From Agapetus fuscipes (Eukaryota > Arthropoda > Insecta > Trichoptera > Glossosomatidae): a stretch of DNA of 64,000 bases. Location: NCBI GenBank assembly GCA_951799405.1, contig OX637343.1:1550001-1614000 (forward strand), written 5' to 3'. A program made the translations under genes and the position numbers. The notes beneath the pieces are model-generated. The model made no database searches. It saw only the letters and a list, made by a program, of their open reading frames with translations, and had not been told where the DNA came from. Below, piece by piece: positions 49,676 to 61,122 of this stretch (the stretch's first letter is position 1; every line of letters begins with the position of its first letter).

Positions 49676-50155
49676 CAAGTGTATGGGATGACAGTGCTGT
49701 GAACTATTAACAATCCCTGTTTATAGGGAATCCATTTATTTACTATGGGTGATGTCACATAGCCGTGGGATATTTTGAATGTTTGGAGTCCATTCCGTTT
49801 GTAATAAAATAAAAATGTAATAGTAATATTTGTACATCATCTCGCTTACCAATGTGTTTGTTTGCTGAAAATAGAACAATAATAATAATCCATTTTGATT
49901 TTCCTCAAATATGTACTTAATATGATCGTAGTCAGTTGTATTAATAATGGATGCATTTAAATCCCAGGAAATCACTACGAAAAAGAAGAAGGAAAAGTGT
50001 TTAAATTAATAAGTACCTACAGCGGTACACAGATCATAATAAATGGAAGTGACATTTGAGTGAGATTCTGGGCTGATATTCGGGATAACTAGCTGATAAA
50101 GTAAAAGGGCATTATTTTATTTTTCTTTAACAATATACTCATCAACAATATACTA
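49676..50155. other. AT-rich intergenic sequence, nothing recognised
   Basis: No repeat ends or coding motif were seen. Confidence 0.4.
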
Positions 50156-50159
50156 TCTG

Positions 50160-50430
50160 ACCAGTCCCCACTTCGGACTAGAAGATTGTGGGTTCAAATC
50201 CCAGCGGAGCACAAAAAGTATACCATTTATATTTTCAAATTTGCTCTTCGCTGGGTTGAAAAATTCATAAATCTTTACCAAAGACCACTCACTAAAAGGT
50301 CCATCCAGCCTTACAGCAACCGGGTCTTGCTTGAATATTGGCGCTTTGTAGCGACGACCAAGCTTGTAAACATCTCTACCTCTGAAATCTAGGGAGTCTT
50401 CCGCACAGGATTTCTTAATAAAAAACAAAT
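50160..50430 (+). mobile_element. tRNA-head SINE with tail iii, box A lost
   Basis: Box B 'gggttcaaatcccagcgga', body 'ttgctcttcgctgggttgaa', then a shortened tail 'gaaatctagggagtcttccg' with an A-rich end. Confidence 0.75.
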
Positions 50431-51232
50431 GCTCCAGCTATTACTTTAATGAAGAGCAATGATCTTCATCCTTATTTTTGTAAAGATCTTAGTTTGCCAC
50501 TTTTGATTCTATACGACTCACTTGTCTTACATTTCCTCCGTTGAAACAGATTTCTTCTTTCATTTAAACTTCCAAAATTATTACAACTGGCTGTAGGGAT
50601 CCCAATAGGTTTATTACGACATGTAATTAAATACATAAGTTAGCTTACCGGATAAACTCATTTAATACAATAGAAACCCATAGCCATACCACTTAAATAT
50701 TTAAAAATCTTCAAACAATTTGATCATAGTACAACCAAAGAAATTATTATTGAATTTTATACTTTATGGTGACGAGATAATGAAGAGTTCTTTGTTTATT
50801 TATTAAGAAATGTACAAAGTTTATTGTTGATAATAATTTTTGTAGGTTATGTAACGGGAGTGTACTCTTTTTTGCTTCAGAATGGTGTTTGTGGAATTTT
50901 GCTAAATATTTCATATTCAGTGTAATTTTGTTGATTTTTTTATAATTTCTATACAATCCCCAGTACATTTCGGCATACTTTCCATTTATGAAAACACACA
51001 TTCCTATGGTAATACCATCTTAATTATGGCAACACTTATCAACAACTGTCATATTAGTCAAAATCATATTTTCCAGACTGCCAACCTCACAATAATTTTA
51101 TTCCATATTTGAAAGTTGAAACCTACCTGTTTTTAGTATTTTTATAGACTAGAAAAGAGACTGGAAATAGAGAATTTCAGTTTTTTCTTGGTGAACATCA
51201 CAGGTCTATGTGACAAGGTTCCTTAGGGCCGG
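50431..51232. other. AT-rich intergenic sequence, nothing recognised
   Basis: A short shared phrase ('caggtctatgtgac' near 51201) resembles 48430. No gene is supported. Confidence 0.4.
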
Positions 51233-51235
51233 TTG

Positions 51236-52089
51236 TACCATCTCCGGCTAAAATTAGCCAGGGCTAAAAATGCCAGCCGGCTGCTTAAAATCTCCGGTTT
51301 GCACAAAAAACGGTTGTTTTAAGAAAAAGTCAATTAGACAGCCGGTCTGTTCTTTGACAGCCGGCTTAAAAACGAACCTGTCCGAATTTCTCGGGCTAAC
51401 TTTAGACCGGCTGTTACACAGCTGTCAAACTCTCTCAAATACGAGTGCTTTGAAGTTTCGTACGTTTCGTAATCATATCCGACGGTTTGCGCATACAGTT
51501 TACAATAAAATCATGGAATATATATTATTATGGCGTCTGAAATCAGAAGATTCATCATTGACATTGCCATGGACAGTGAAAGCTCGGACGAAGTTTTCGA
51601 ATATTTACTGTCAAACCAAAAGTTTATCGCCCTCGTGCTTCTGAGTTGGAGTGTTGGGATGACAACGAATTCCGTGCAAGATTTCGAATGACCAAAGAGA
51701 GCGTAATCTGGCTGGTTGGACTAACTTCCATTTTTATCAATATTTGTAAATACGCAGCGTAGAAATTCTGAACAGGTCGAAGCGTGTGTCACTTGTGTAT
51801 TATTTATTTTCTTCTGCGCAGTGCTGAAAATGTGCTGCACAGGCATCGTTAAATCAAACTTTTATGGCTACTCAATAGTAATATTTTTCGTGTTGTGTAC
51901 CTACCATAGAAAACAATATGTATATATGGTCTATGGTTTTTAGCAGTCGGTTAATTTTTAGCTGGGGCTAAATTTTTCATAAAACCCATTTTTTAGCCGG
52001 CGCTAAAATCGGAGCGCTTAAACAAACAGCCGGCTTAAAATTAGCTGTCGCTAACTGTAAACCAGCTGTCAACTACCAACAACCGGGCC
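51236..52089 (+). mobile_element. Harbinger-type element with decayed transposase start
   Basis: Ends 'gggccggttgt' and the inverted 'acaaccgggcc', with inner repeats of 'agccggct' type. Inside, MDSESSDEVFEYLLSNQKF and, one frame over, CWDDNEFRARFRMTKESVIW resemble the N-terminus of HARBI1-like transposases (DDEF...FRM.K). A frameshift joins the two. Flanks are 'tta' and 'taa', close to the expected 3-bp TWA duplication. Confidence 0.7.
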
Positions 52090-52099
52090 TAAGCAGCCA

Positions 52100-52250
52100 T
52101 AACGCAACTAAGCTGCACATATAGAGTAACTTCTTGCTGCTTGGGACCTATTAATTTTTACAGGTAAGGGGGGCGGACTCACGCCAGCCGCTTTAGTCTA
52201 AGTGGGGGCTTCCAGCTCCCTACGGCACTGGGATCAATCTTGTCGACGTC
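52100..52250 (-). mobile_element. Composite-SINE 3' module fragment
   Basis: 'aactaagctgcacatatag' to 'tgggggcttccagctccc'. No head remains. Confidence 0.55.
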
Positions 52251-53018
52251 ATGTGTAGTGATTGCTTCAATTTTGAAAGCATTTTTATTCCATGCTAATA
52301 TTTATGTTTTGGCAACTATTGTTTTTAATTGTCAGAGTACTTTGCAGGCTGCCAACCTCAAAATAATTTTATTCCAAATTTGAAAGATGAGAAAATAATG
52401 CCTACCTACCCGTTTAAAAATATTTTGTGATACCTGAATACGATTATCGCAAGATGAGGGATTGTATACTTTATTATGTACTTAATGTCTAGTGTTTATT
52501 ATAAGACTTTTTACCACACCAATAATTATTACTTTCAGTTATTTGAAACATTTCATTAAACAATTAATGTACATTGTGGAACATTGGCTGGAAATACTGA
52601 AGGTTAAAAATTGTAATTTACCAAAAAAAGAAAAATAATGAAGAGATATATTATTATATTTGGAGAAAAAACGACTAAAATTGTACAGAAAAAAACTCCT
52701 CAAAAAATTATATTAACTATTCTATTATAAATTATATTTGTTAAGACGAAAAATTGAGATGAAAACGAAAAATTGGATGAAGTGAGAAAACTACAAATTA
52801 TCATAATATATTTGAATGTAATGCAAAAACTGGTTTGATTTAAAAGCTTCTTGGCTTTCATATTCCAGAACTGCTGAGAATCCCTGAATCCAGCTAGCTT
52901 ACTGAACAAGTAGGTAAAACTCTCCTCATACTCGAATTTATGTGTCAGAACGCCGCACAGCACATGGACGCTCATACAAAGCTATGTGGACGTTTTTTTT
53001 TTATCAGTTTCAAGTCAT
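52251..53018. other. AT-rich intergenic sequence, nothing recognised
   Basis: Phrases at 52315-52420 ('gctgccaacctcaaaataat') resemble 51060-51110, indicating an old duplicated repeat. No coding signal. Confidence 0.4.
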
Positions 53019-53020
53019 AT

Positions 53021-54008
53021 ATGGGTATCGCCGTCGAAATTTGTACCTTTTGACTTGTGCGTGTGTCGCCTAATGATTTTCAGTGTTGCGACCCCTTCGG
53101 GGATAACGCGGCAAGAAGTTACGCTATATGTGTAGCTTAGTTGCGTTTTTTTAATTTTAAGTAAGTATAATTTTTTCACCAAAATTAATATGCCTTAATC
53201 TCACAAATGTGACGTAGCGCGGTAACGGTTACGGTAGCGTTCGTCAATAAAAAACACGCCCGACATAATCCTAAAATTGATTTATTTCAAAACTAATAAT
53301 ACCAGCGACTATAAAAACACACAATCTTAAGCAACACTAATGTCTCTAAGTAGACAATACACAATTGACAACAGATTCCGATATTTACCCTAATAATTCC
53401 AAGCTAAATCCCACTCAAAATAATTACGACAAGTTTACGGCTGAGGCGTAGACCCTCTCAGAAGAAAATGAAGGTAGCGAATCAGTTTTTAAGTGTTTTC
53501 CATACTGCATCAAAGAGGAACCATACGCGAAAAAATACTTAGGGATGCAAGATTTTTGTCAGTTTCAATGAAAATGGTAACACACTAAAAGAAAAATTTC
53601 GGAACCAAAAATGGAGACAACCATTAGCAACTAATATTTCGTGTATAAATAAATAAATATTATTGTGGCTAGTACAGAAAACAAAAGATACTTTACTAAG
53701 GTATATGAAAAAATACTAAACTTTATAAAAAATTGACTATTTTTTATCGTATCTTGCCATCAAAGGGTCAAAAACGGATTGCGGACATGTAAAATTTGTA
53801 TGAGAATGGAAAAAAGGCGATTTTGTTTTATTTTTTAATTACATCGCCACTTAATGCTTTTTGCAGATTTTTTTTGTATTTCGATACGCTTTTCAAATAC
53901 TTAACTCTAATAATTTTAGAATTCAGTAGAGACCACCAGTTTTTATGAAAAAGCATTAGGGGACACACGCACAATCCAAAAGGTACAAATTTCGACGGCG
54001 ATACCCAT
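53021..54008. mobile_element. 990-bp inverted-repeat element with SINE module inside
   Basis: 'atgggtatcgccgtcgaaat' and the next 30 bases are repeated inverted at 53955-54008. A composite-SINE 3' module ('gaccccttcggggataacgc' to 'gtgtagcttagttgcg', 53089-53147) lies just inside the left end. No transposase frame was recognised. Confidence 0.7.
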
Positions 54009-54555
54009 ATGCCAACGATGAAAATATCAGGCTTAAAAGTGAGTAATTTGATGTTACTGAAGCTAATAGCATACCTCGGGCGGCACTCCTTGTGGAAATG
54101 TTGCTAGTTCACGAGTAGTGTGATAAATAAGGAAATAACACAAAGGACAAGATTTATGAGAGTCCGCTGTGGATGCAGATTGCCACACAAAATTGCTCGA
54201 AGGCAGAGAAATTAGATATAGAAGGAATAAAGTCTGCGAACAGGTAAGTATTCTGAGTATAAATCTTTACAAAAGCATTGCTAACTAGAAAAAATATGAA
54301 AACCAATACACCTTCTAGAGGTGTTCAGTTTACAGCGTTGAAATAAGATTGAGTATTTACCATCAATCAATATAATAGACGTAGATGGCTTACATCTGAT
54401 TTTTCCTATTGTAACAAACGTACCATGAAACAAAATAATAGGTGAACAATGTAAAAAAGGACATAAGTTAATAATGTCATATGTCAAAAAAAGACATAAA
54501 TACAACGGTTGGCATAACAAGCTCACCTCATAATTCATTAATATTCTGTAAATAG
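54009..54555. other. Intergenic sequence, nothing recognised
   Basis: A 92-codon frame on the - strand (54281-54559) has no motif. Confidence 0.4.
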
Positions 54556-54559
54556 CCAA

Positions 54560-54930
54560 TTGAAGCGTTTGAGACTTGTCTCTACCGAAAAATGCTTCGG
54601 ATCTCTAGGCGTGATCAAGTTACCAATGAAGAAGGGCTCCAACAAATGCGCACTACAAAGGAGCTTCTGCCAACCATTACGCAGAGAAAACTGAGTATTG
54701 CAGTCACATTTTGAGAAATGACAAATACCGTCTCCTTCATCTTATGATACAGGGTAAGACCGAGGGGAGAAGATCTCAGGGACGCCGAAGGACATCGCGG
54801 CTGAAAAACCTGCGACAGTGGTTCGGCAGAACACCAAGTCCCTGTTTCGAGCCGCAGCATCCAAACTCAAAATAGCCATGATGATCGCCGATCTTCGAGA
54901 GAAGTGGCACAAAAAGAAGAAGAAGATCAT
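54560..54930 (+). mobile_element. GAA-tailed RTE-like LINE 3' end
   Basis: 'cgtttgagacttgtctctac' starts a decayed frame (LRRISRRDQVTNEEGLQQMR, then TTKELLPTI), and the end is 'gatcttcgagagaagtggca' with (AAG)n. Copies of the same end are at 3329, 26870 and 40060. Confidence 0.75.
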
Positions 54931-54934
54931 CCCA

Positions 54935-55130
54935 AAAGCGCTTGTTCATACAAATAGGTGGGTCTTTAACATTCTCCTAAATTTATTCTCTAAATCCATC
55001 TCGCGCAGGTCATCTGGAAGGCCGTTCCATGCAGTTGAAGCAACCACCTTGAAGGCTCACTCTCCTAAAACGGTCTTCTTTTCTCTTGTGTGAACTCCAG
55101 ACGACTGCTGCACGATGCGGCTGACCGTAG
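54935..55130 (-). mobile_element. CR1/L2-like LINE C-terminal relic
   Basis: On the - strand: KKTVLGE, a stop, AFKVVASTAWNGLPDDLREM, DLENKF and KTHLFV. Same domain as 19021-19359 but a different subfamily. Confidence 0.7.
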
Positions 55131-55179
55131 TGTTGCCATCCTATAGATTGCAGTCGCTGGAGTCACTTTGCAACACTAC

Positions 55180-55340
55180 AATAATAATAATTGGGGAATT
55201 TAGTGGCACTTGCCACTCATTGCCAAAGATAAGCACTCCAAGATTCCCAAGCATGTTGCGATCTTGATGACAAGTAGGCGAGGGAAGGAGGTTTGGACAC
55301 AAACCAGCTATGAATAGGCTCATGGCTCGTGCCTTTTGCA
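55180..55340 (-). mobile_element. LINE 3' UTR fragment
   Basis: 'ataataataattggggaatt' and 'agtggcacttgccactcatt' correspond to the 3' end of the LINE at 10160-10625. Confidence 0.5.
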
Positions 55341-55378
55341 TTGCCAGCCCTCTATTGTAAAATAACTTACCACACTAG

Positions 55379-55665
55379 CTAACAGCTTCGGAGAGTGCAA
55401 ATATTTTTAAGTCCAATCTGACCAGCAGCAAAAAGCAGCTGCCTGGACATCCCTGCAAGAATGCCCCACACTGTTTTTGGAGACAGGGCATTCAAGGCGG
55501 CCGCTCCAATGACTTGGAATGCTATTCCCGCCTCACTGAGGGAACTGGATTTGGAGAGACTGTTTAAAAGAAGTCTCAAGACTCACCTCTTCGTCCAATC
55601 ATATGGACAAGCGCCTTTCTAGTGACACACTGTCATAAAAGGCGCTATATAAATTTTGTAATTAT
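55379..55665 (+). mobile_element. CR1/L2-like LINE 3' end
   Basis: CLDIPARMPHTVFGDRAFKA, then AAPMTWNAIPASLRELDLER and KTHLFVQSYGQAPF, then a stop and 'ggcgctatataaattttgta'. Closely related to the opposite-strand copy at 19000-19530. Confidence 0.8.
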
Positions 55666-56555
55666 TAATAATCTAAAAACGTGTCTGTTCAGGTGATGCT
55701 GTGTCTCTGCAGTGCTCTTCAAAGTGAATTCACAAAATGTCACTCGTACCAATATTATTCTTACCCTGTTCATAGCGTTGATGCGAAAAATAAAAGACAA
55801 GGAAGAATATCCCCAATTTTTTTTTAAATAGAAATGTACTTTCAAGTGTATTGTTACACAATCAAATAAAAAATATACTACCTCCAACATTCATCGGAAT
55901 CACAATGCAAAACTCAAAAATAAAAACAACAAAAAAAATATATAAGATATTTTAAAATATTAACATTTCATAACAGCATCTAATACATAATATTGGGTAA
56001 TAAACAAAAAATTGTTCTATCATAAAAATTAATTTTTGGTAACTATATCCCTCACTTAATCATTATGTACAATAACAAAACTAGACTACAATATCTGTCA
56101 CGCTAGCAACACACACCACCATTTTGTTTATAAATAAATAAATTAAATTAAATTAAAATGAAGCACTCCCGCAAGGTCCCACTCTGTCAATTTATATGAA
56201 GTCACTGCCATCTGTTAATGATTATGAAAAGCTTCATTTAAATTGAAAATTTTAAGATTGTAATTTTTAACGTCAAACAAACAAGCGACTGCTTAGCCTG
56301 CCCTTGAGGAACTAACTTGTCTAGACTTGTAATGACGTGACTTTGGAACTCAGGCGGACACCAGGCAGTTTGCAGTTTTCAAATATATTGTTTTTTCTCA
56401 AGCGCGTACGCGATACGGGATATAGCAAAATGGTACACTCAATGTTTGCGTATCGCGTACGTTCATATGCATTGGGCGGTTAAAGACGGATTGCAGTATC
56501 AGACTGCTGAAACCTTGTAAGACTCCAGAATCCACAAGTCTATTGAAATAGAAAG
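55666..56555. other. AT-rich intergenic sequence, nothing recognised
   Basis: Near 56400-56470 a short inverted pair ('gcgtacgcgatacg' / 'cgtatcgcgtacg') suggests a small foldback. No gene. Confidence 0.4.
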
Positions 56556-56559
56556 AAAG

Positions 56560-56670
56560 CCTGTGCGGGAGACTCCCTGGATTCGAGAGACTCTGCGGCA
56601 CTATAACAAGTGTCATAGACCCTTAGAGCCTCTCGAATCTAGGGAGTCTCCCGCACAGACTTTCTTAAAA
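56560..56670. mobile_element. Tail iii sequence in a palindromic arrangement
   Basis: 'gtgcgggagactccctggat' and, 70 bases on, 'ctagggagtctcccgcac' are inverted copies around 'gcggcactataacaagtgtc'. No SINE head is attached. Confidence 0.65.
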
Positions 56671-57164
56671 AAAAAAAAAAAGTTCAGCCAATTACTGTTT
56701 TAGAAAGAATAAGGATACACGTCATGATTTAATTTCTAATCAATTTTTAGAATCACTATAAAGCCTTCTTTATTCTTCAACAGATGGCAATACCACTTAT
56801 AACCAAATATTGACAGCCGCCGTAATAGGACCGAGAGGAATTATTGGTAGGTAGACTCTAAATAAGGGTGACAGCACTATTTTTCCTTTAAATACTAAGT
56901 TTACAATTAAATTGCAAAGAGCTTACATGGCTAGCTTTATCGATAAATGTTTACATTTTGTAATTTTCTATACATAGTTATTTTTCAATTTCCCAAAAAT
57001 AAATTTCAAATCAGTCATTCATAGACGCTGTGTACCCTAAGTATATAGCTTTCTTTGTAGAAACTCAACCACATCAAATACAGAAAATTATATGGAAACC
57101 AAAACAGCGCCACTTGCAAGCGTTATATGATAATAATAATACAACAGAAAGGAGGAGACATCAA

Positions 57165-57575
57165 GATTGGATAAGTTATGGAACCCAGCCCTCCGTAGAT
57201 GTTCAAAAAGACCGCCAAATAATATTTTCAATACGGACGTTGGTGCCTTCCCAACCATTGAGAACGAACATAGCACGCCTGCGCCAGTACAGACCAATAG
57301 AATTCCTTGTGACTCGCTGACGTCATTGCGGGCCAATCAAATTGCAAGCTCATCTGGGTCCCCGGACAGCAATGGCGGTTGGTTTCTCACTGTAAACACG
57401 ACAATACTAATTCAAAGGCTAGCGTTGTTTCTAGAACACCAGATCCTGTAAGAAGATCACAGCGACTAGCCAACCGCTGATAATGCCCATCGGAGAAATG
57501 GGCGAAACTGTCCGGAAAGAATCAACCAGACCACGGCTACATAGCCCGAAAAAAGTGATTGTTGTGTCAACGATA
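57165..57575 (+). mobile_element. Retroelement coding tail with hairpin
   Basis: A frame ends TNRIPCDSLTSLRANQIASS, SSGSPDSNGG, then shifts to DPVRRSQRLANR with a stop at 57480. The hairpin 57477-57515 ('ctgataatgcccatcgg', then 'gaaatgggcgaaactg') and 'ccacggctacatagcccg' follow. Same as the interior and right end of 61123-61550. Confidence 0.65.
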
Positions 57576-57589
57576 ATAATAATGATTGG

Positions 57590-57805
57590 CCAATTTTATA
57601 AAGCGCTGTTTAGTGGCACTAGCCATCACCAGTGCTCATGAAAATCTTTTAAACTGCAGGATGTTCACACATTTTTGTGTTTTCTCTGATAGAAAAAAGG
57701 TACATTTATCTGAGGAACCAATGCTAGCTTCACATGTCACTTATTCAATTTTACCTTTAAGGTATCAATATATTGCCTCTAGTGAGTATTTTGGTTCCTA
57801 CACAT
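57590..57805. mobile_element. LINE 3' fragment joined to an unclassified repeat
   Basis: 'ccaattttataaagcgctgt' and 'ttagtggcactagcca' match the 3' end at 10160. 57640-57805 matches 33800-33980 ('gtcacttattcaattttacc', 'aaggtatcaatatatt'). Confidence 0.55.
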
Positions 57806-58084
57806 TTTTATTGAGCCCGTATGGTTGAGTTTATACGGATGTTTTATACTTGGCGCACTGTTCTTATTATTAATCAATACAATACACTATGACAACATTT
57901 AAATTGACGAGTTTTTTCAACAGGATATCATACAACACACAGATAAGCAACAGTACTGAAGTCTTCATTGAAATTCCACTTCAGAAAGCTCGCTTAAAGT
58001 AATTATTATTATCCTTAAAATTATGTTTTTATCACCAAACAACAAGCTAGACTTAAACTAGATCCATTTTTCAACTGCTCAGAA

Positions 58085-58165
58085 TTTTTATACAGAACCA
58101 AAAGAGGTGCCCTTGGAGTGACTACATCACGAAACGGCGCTATTAAGAAATCATCAACTCATCAT
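58085..58165 (+). mobile_element. LINE 3' end
   Basis: 'cccttggagtgactacatca' and 'aaacggcgctattaagaaat' match 1040-1100. Confidence 0.65.
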
Positions 58166-58380
58166 GTGTGTCTTGAGAATGGAAACAGCGCAATAAAATG
58201 CAGGGAAAAAATATGATGTCACCTGACCAGGCTAGAGGCATGACAGAAATTCATCCGTGCAAAAAAAATATTCCACTCAATCGGATCTCAATGGAGCTGG
58301 AATATTCCAATCAACCCAAGACCAGGTGACGTCATAGATCTACAAGACTACTGGCTAGGGTCCTTGGCAACCAAAAGCAA

Positions 58381-58720
58381 TATCGATAGTTAAAAGGCAG
58401 TAGGGCATAAGCGACATAAACTAAATTGTTCAGCAGAGCAGTTTAAAGTTTGAGAAGGCATTTATTGGCATTCCTATTTATGTGGTTTTATGATTTTGTT
58501 ATGTCACAAGCGCCTTTAGAACAAAAAAGGCCAAAATCTTGTCGGTTACACCAAAACCATACTTCGAAAATGCAGTTGTTTGCTTGGGCATAAACAACAC
58601 AGAAATCATCGTAGAGCTATGGGAGTTGGCGCATAAGAAAGAGCGATTTCAAGTAGGATAGCATTCATAACTCATTTTTGACCAAAATGTCGCTTATTAC
58701 TGTCTTTTAACCGTCGATAT
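58381..58720. mobile_element. 430-bp-family MITE, copy 2 (internally shortened)
   Basis: 'tatcgatagttaaaaggcag' and the inverted 'ctgtcttttaaccgtcgata', with interior matching 33985-34413 except for a missing stretch after 'gtttaaagtttgag'. Confidence 0.75.
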
Positions 58721-58765
58721 GTAGAATGCTTTTCACTTAGCAACTTACATTTGTTGCTGATAACC

Positions 58766-58835
58766 TCTTGAGGTGTGATTCACACAAAAAAGTGCTGACC
58801 GAATAAATCATCCAAATATCATTATTCGGTGGGGT
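58766..58835 (+). mobile_element. LINE-type tail (tail ii) fragment
   Basis: 'ctcttgaggtgtgattcaca' and 'gaccgaataaatcatccaaa' as in the SINE tails. No head. Confidence 0.65.
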
Positions 58836-59150
58836 GGCATGTCACTTTTTTTTTGTTTGGACTTGATCACTAACACCAATGCAAACATATGGGATCAACA
58901 AAATGGACTGTATAATGATAATATTAAATTTATAAATGATTATCACAAATAACATGTGAGAAAATTGCGTTTTGTGAAGTTCTATAAAGTTGAATAGAAA
59001 TCAATCAATATGAATTTTCAGAGTTAATACACAAACCATAAAAAATATGAATTGGGTTATGATGGAATGTATTAAAAATATACATATTTATTTTATATTA
59101 TGATGACTGCCATCTATTGGGCAGTGCTAAAAGTTTGATTTACATACAAT
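58836..59150. other. AT-rich intergenic sequence, nothing recognised
   Basis: No repeat ends or coding frames of note. Confidence 0.4.
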
Positions 59151-59151
59151 T

Positions 59152-59349
59152 CAGGACCCTGAGTACGAGTTTTTTCACTTTACTCGAAGTATTGTGTATT
59201 CGAGAAAAATGTATATAAACTTGTAAAGCACCCCTGGCAAAACAAGTTTTGAAACTTTTTTTGCCAGGGGTGTTTTACAAGTTCACATACGTTTTTCTCG
59301 AATACACAATACTTCGAGTAAAGTGAAAAAACTCATACTCAGGGTCCTG
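59152..59349. mobile_element. 198-bp near-perfect hairpin MITE
   Basis: 'caggaccctgagtacgagtt' with the following 70 bases is almost exactly repeated inverted at the right side, with only about 20 bases of loop ('aacaagttttgaaac'). Arms this well matched imply a young insertion or conversion between arms. Confidence 0.8.
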
Positions 59350-59795
59350 TTCCCTCTGCCTGTATTTTCAACCCATAACCTGTGACCTGTAACGTATGTC
59401 GGCCAAATTTCAAATTTTGTTTCTGGAAAAAAGTGGTTATTCAACACTGATAAATTACGAATAAATATAACTTACGATGTATAACACATTTGAATTAAAT
59501 ACCTTCCTTCTTGTGGCGATAATAAATAAACAATAATATATTGCAAGTTTGAACATTCGTAAACTTAGCTGAGAGACACATATAAACTAATAACACCGTA
59601 TTGAGCAAAACCATTAACAAACATAAAATTTAATTTAAAAAACAAATTTACAGACAAAATAAAGAAATACATCAAAAATGCCCACAAACATTTAAGACCC
59701 TGGCCAGACTGAAAGCTGCAGCTCTGTTTCCATTCCACAAGGGGTAGCCAGAGCTTCCGTAGAGTTGCCTACACTTTTCTCTTTTAGCTATTTCC
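59350..59795. other. Intergenic sequence; LINE end fragment near 59710-59780
   Basis: 'ccattccacaaggggtagcc' and 'tagagttgcc' resemble the GTTACA-tailed LINE end (opposite strand). The rest is unassigned. Confidence 0.4.
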
Positions 59796-59797
59796 AT

Positions 59798-60335
59798 TTG
59801 AGATTTGGTTTTTATGTTGTAGGTTCACGTGCGGCATGTGCAAGCGCGAACTTGTACATGTCTGGCTGTGAAAATGCATGTAATGTGAATCTCCAATACA
59901 TATCTTTGCAACTTAGATTAGATTAGAATAAATTTTTCATTGCTATCACTTTTTTCACACATCTTTCCTTGAGTAAGATTGACATGAGGCTCACCACCCA
60001 TACTGTAAAAATTGGTTCATTTCTGCCAATGTAACCCCTGTTTTAGGGAAAGTGACAAGGATTCTATTCCTTTGAGGTTTGGGCCTAATAAGTACACATA
60101 CATCATGTGTAAGGTTGAACTTACAAGTTGATATGAATGTGAAGTGTTAATAAATATTTTCTCAGACAACAGATTAACGAGGTTCTCTTTAGCCAGTGCC
60201 AACCCGCATACAGGGAAAGGCAGCAGGAGTTGCAAGGTTTGATTTTATTTTGTAAGTACACATGCAGCATGTGTAATTGGAATGTACACGTGTCTGCCTG
60301 TTAAACGACAATATATCTTTGCAACTTAGATTATA
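59798..60335 (+). mobile_element. Two partial LINE-tail units
   Basis: 59798-59930 holds the 3' half, ending 'acttagattagattagaa'. 59960-60335 holds a diverged unit with an internal duplication of the 'agggaaag.g.caag' segment. Confidence 0.65.
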
Positions 60336-60604
60336 GATAACGGTAAAGCTTCAACACAATCTCCCTAATACTTCTTTTCGTAACTTTCAGTGAGTCAATC
60401 ATTTTTACACAGCTAACTTCATGGTGAACTATCAAAAGTAAGGTTTTTCAAGATGGCGCCCTGATTTTGACCATATTCATCAATATCCATGCTATATTCT
60501 TCCTTCCATTCATTCATATTCATCACATTTTCATGAATTCTCTTCTTTTTTATATAAGAACTACGGTTCATTTCATATTATGGCCAGGGACTGTTTAAAA
60601 TTAA

Positions 60605-60858
60605 ATCTATAATCTATAATCTAAGTTGCAAGGATATATTCATTCAAAGCTCTCAGATGTATGCCCACAAACAAACACGTGTAGTTCGCGCTTACAAATG
60701 CTGATTATGTACTTACAAATAAAATCCAAACCTCAAATGAACATAAGCCCTGCAACTCTTGCCACCATTCCCTGAAACAGGGGTGACATTGGCAAAGTGA
60801 ACCATTTTTTACAGTATGGGTGGTCAGCCTCATACCAACCTATAAGTCAAGGAATTAA
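60605..60858 (-). mobile_element. LINE-tail unit
   Basis: A complete copy, very close to the reverse complement of 18240-18490. Confidence 0.8.
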
Positions 60859-61122
60859 AAACATAAAAAATAAAACTACATAATCATTTTTACACTTATT
60901 TAAAATTTATAAAATAATTTAACGTAACAAGGTTTCAAGATTTTTTCAAAAAATTATACAATCTATTCATGGCCGACTGTTGCATTGTAAGAGAGATGAA
61001 AAAGTATTTGAAAACGTAATGGATTTTCATTTGTTATAAAATTGGTGAAGACAAAATTTTCATACGGCATTGTAACATACTATGATCTTATTGTACATTG
61101 AAGCTTTCACGGCCGATTCTTG

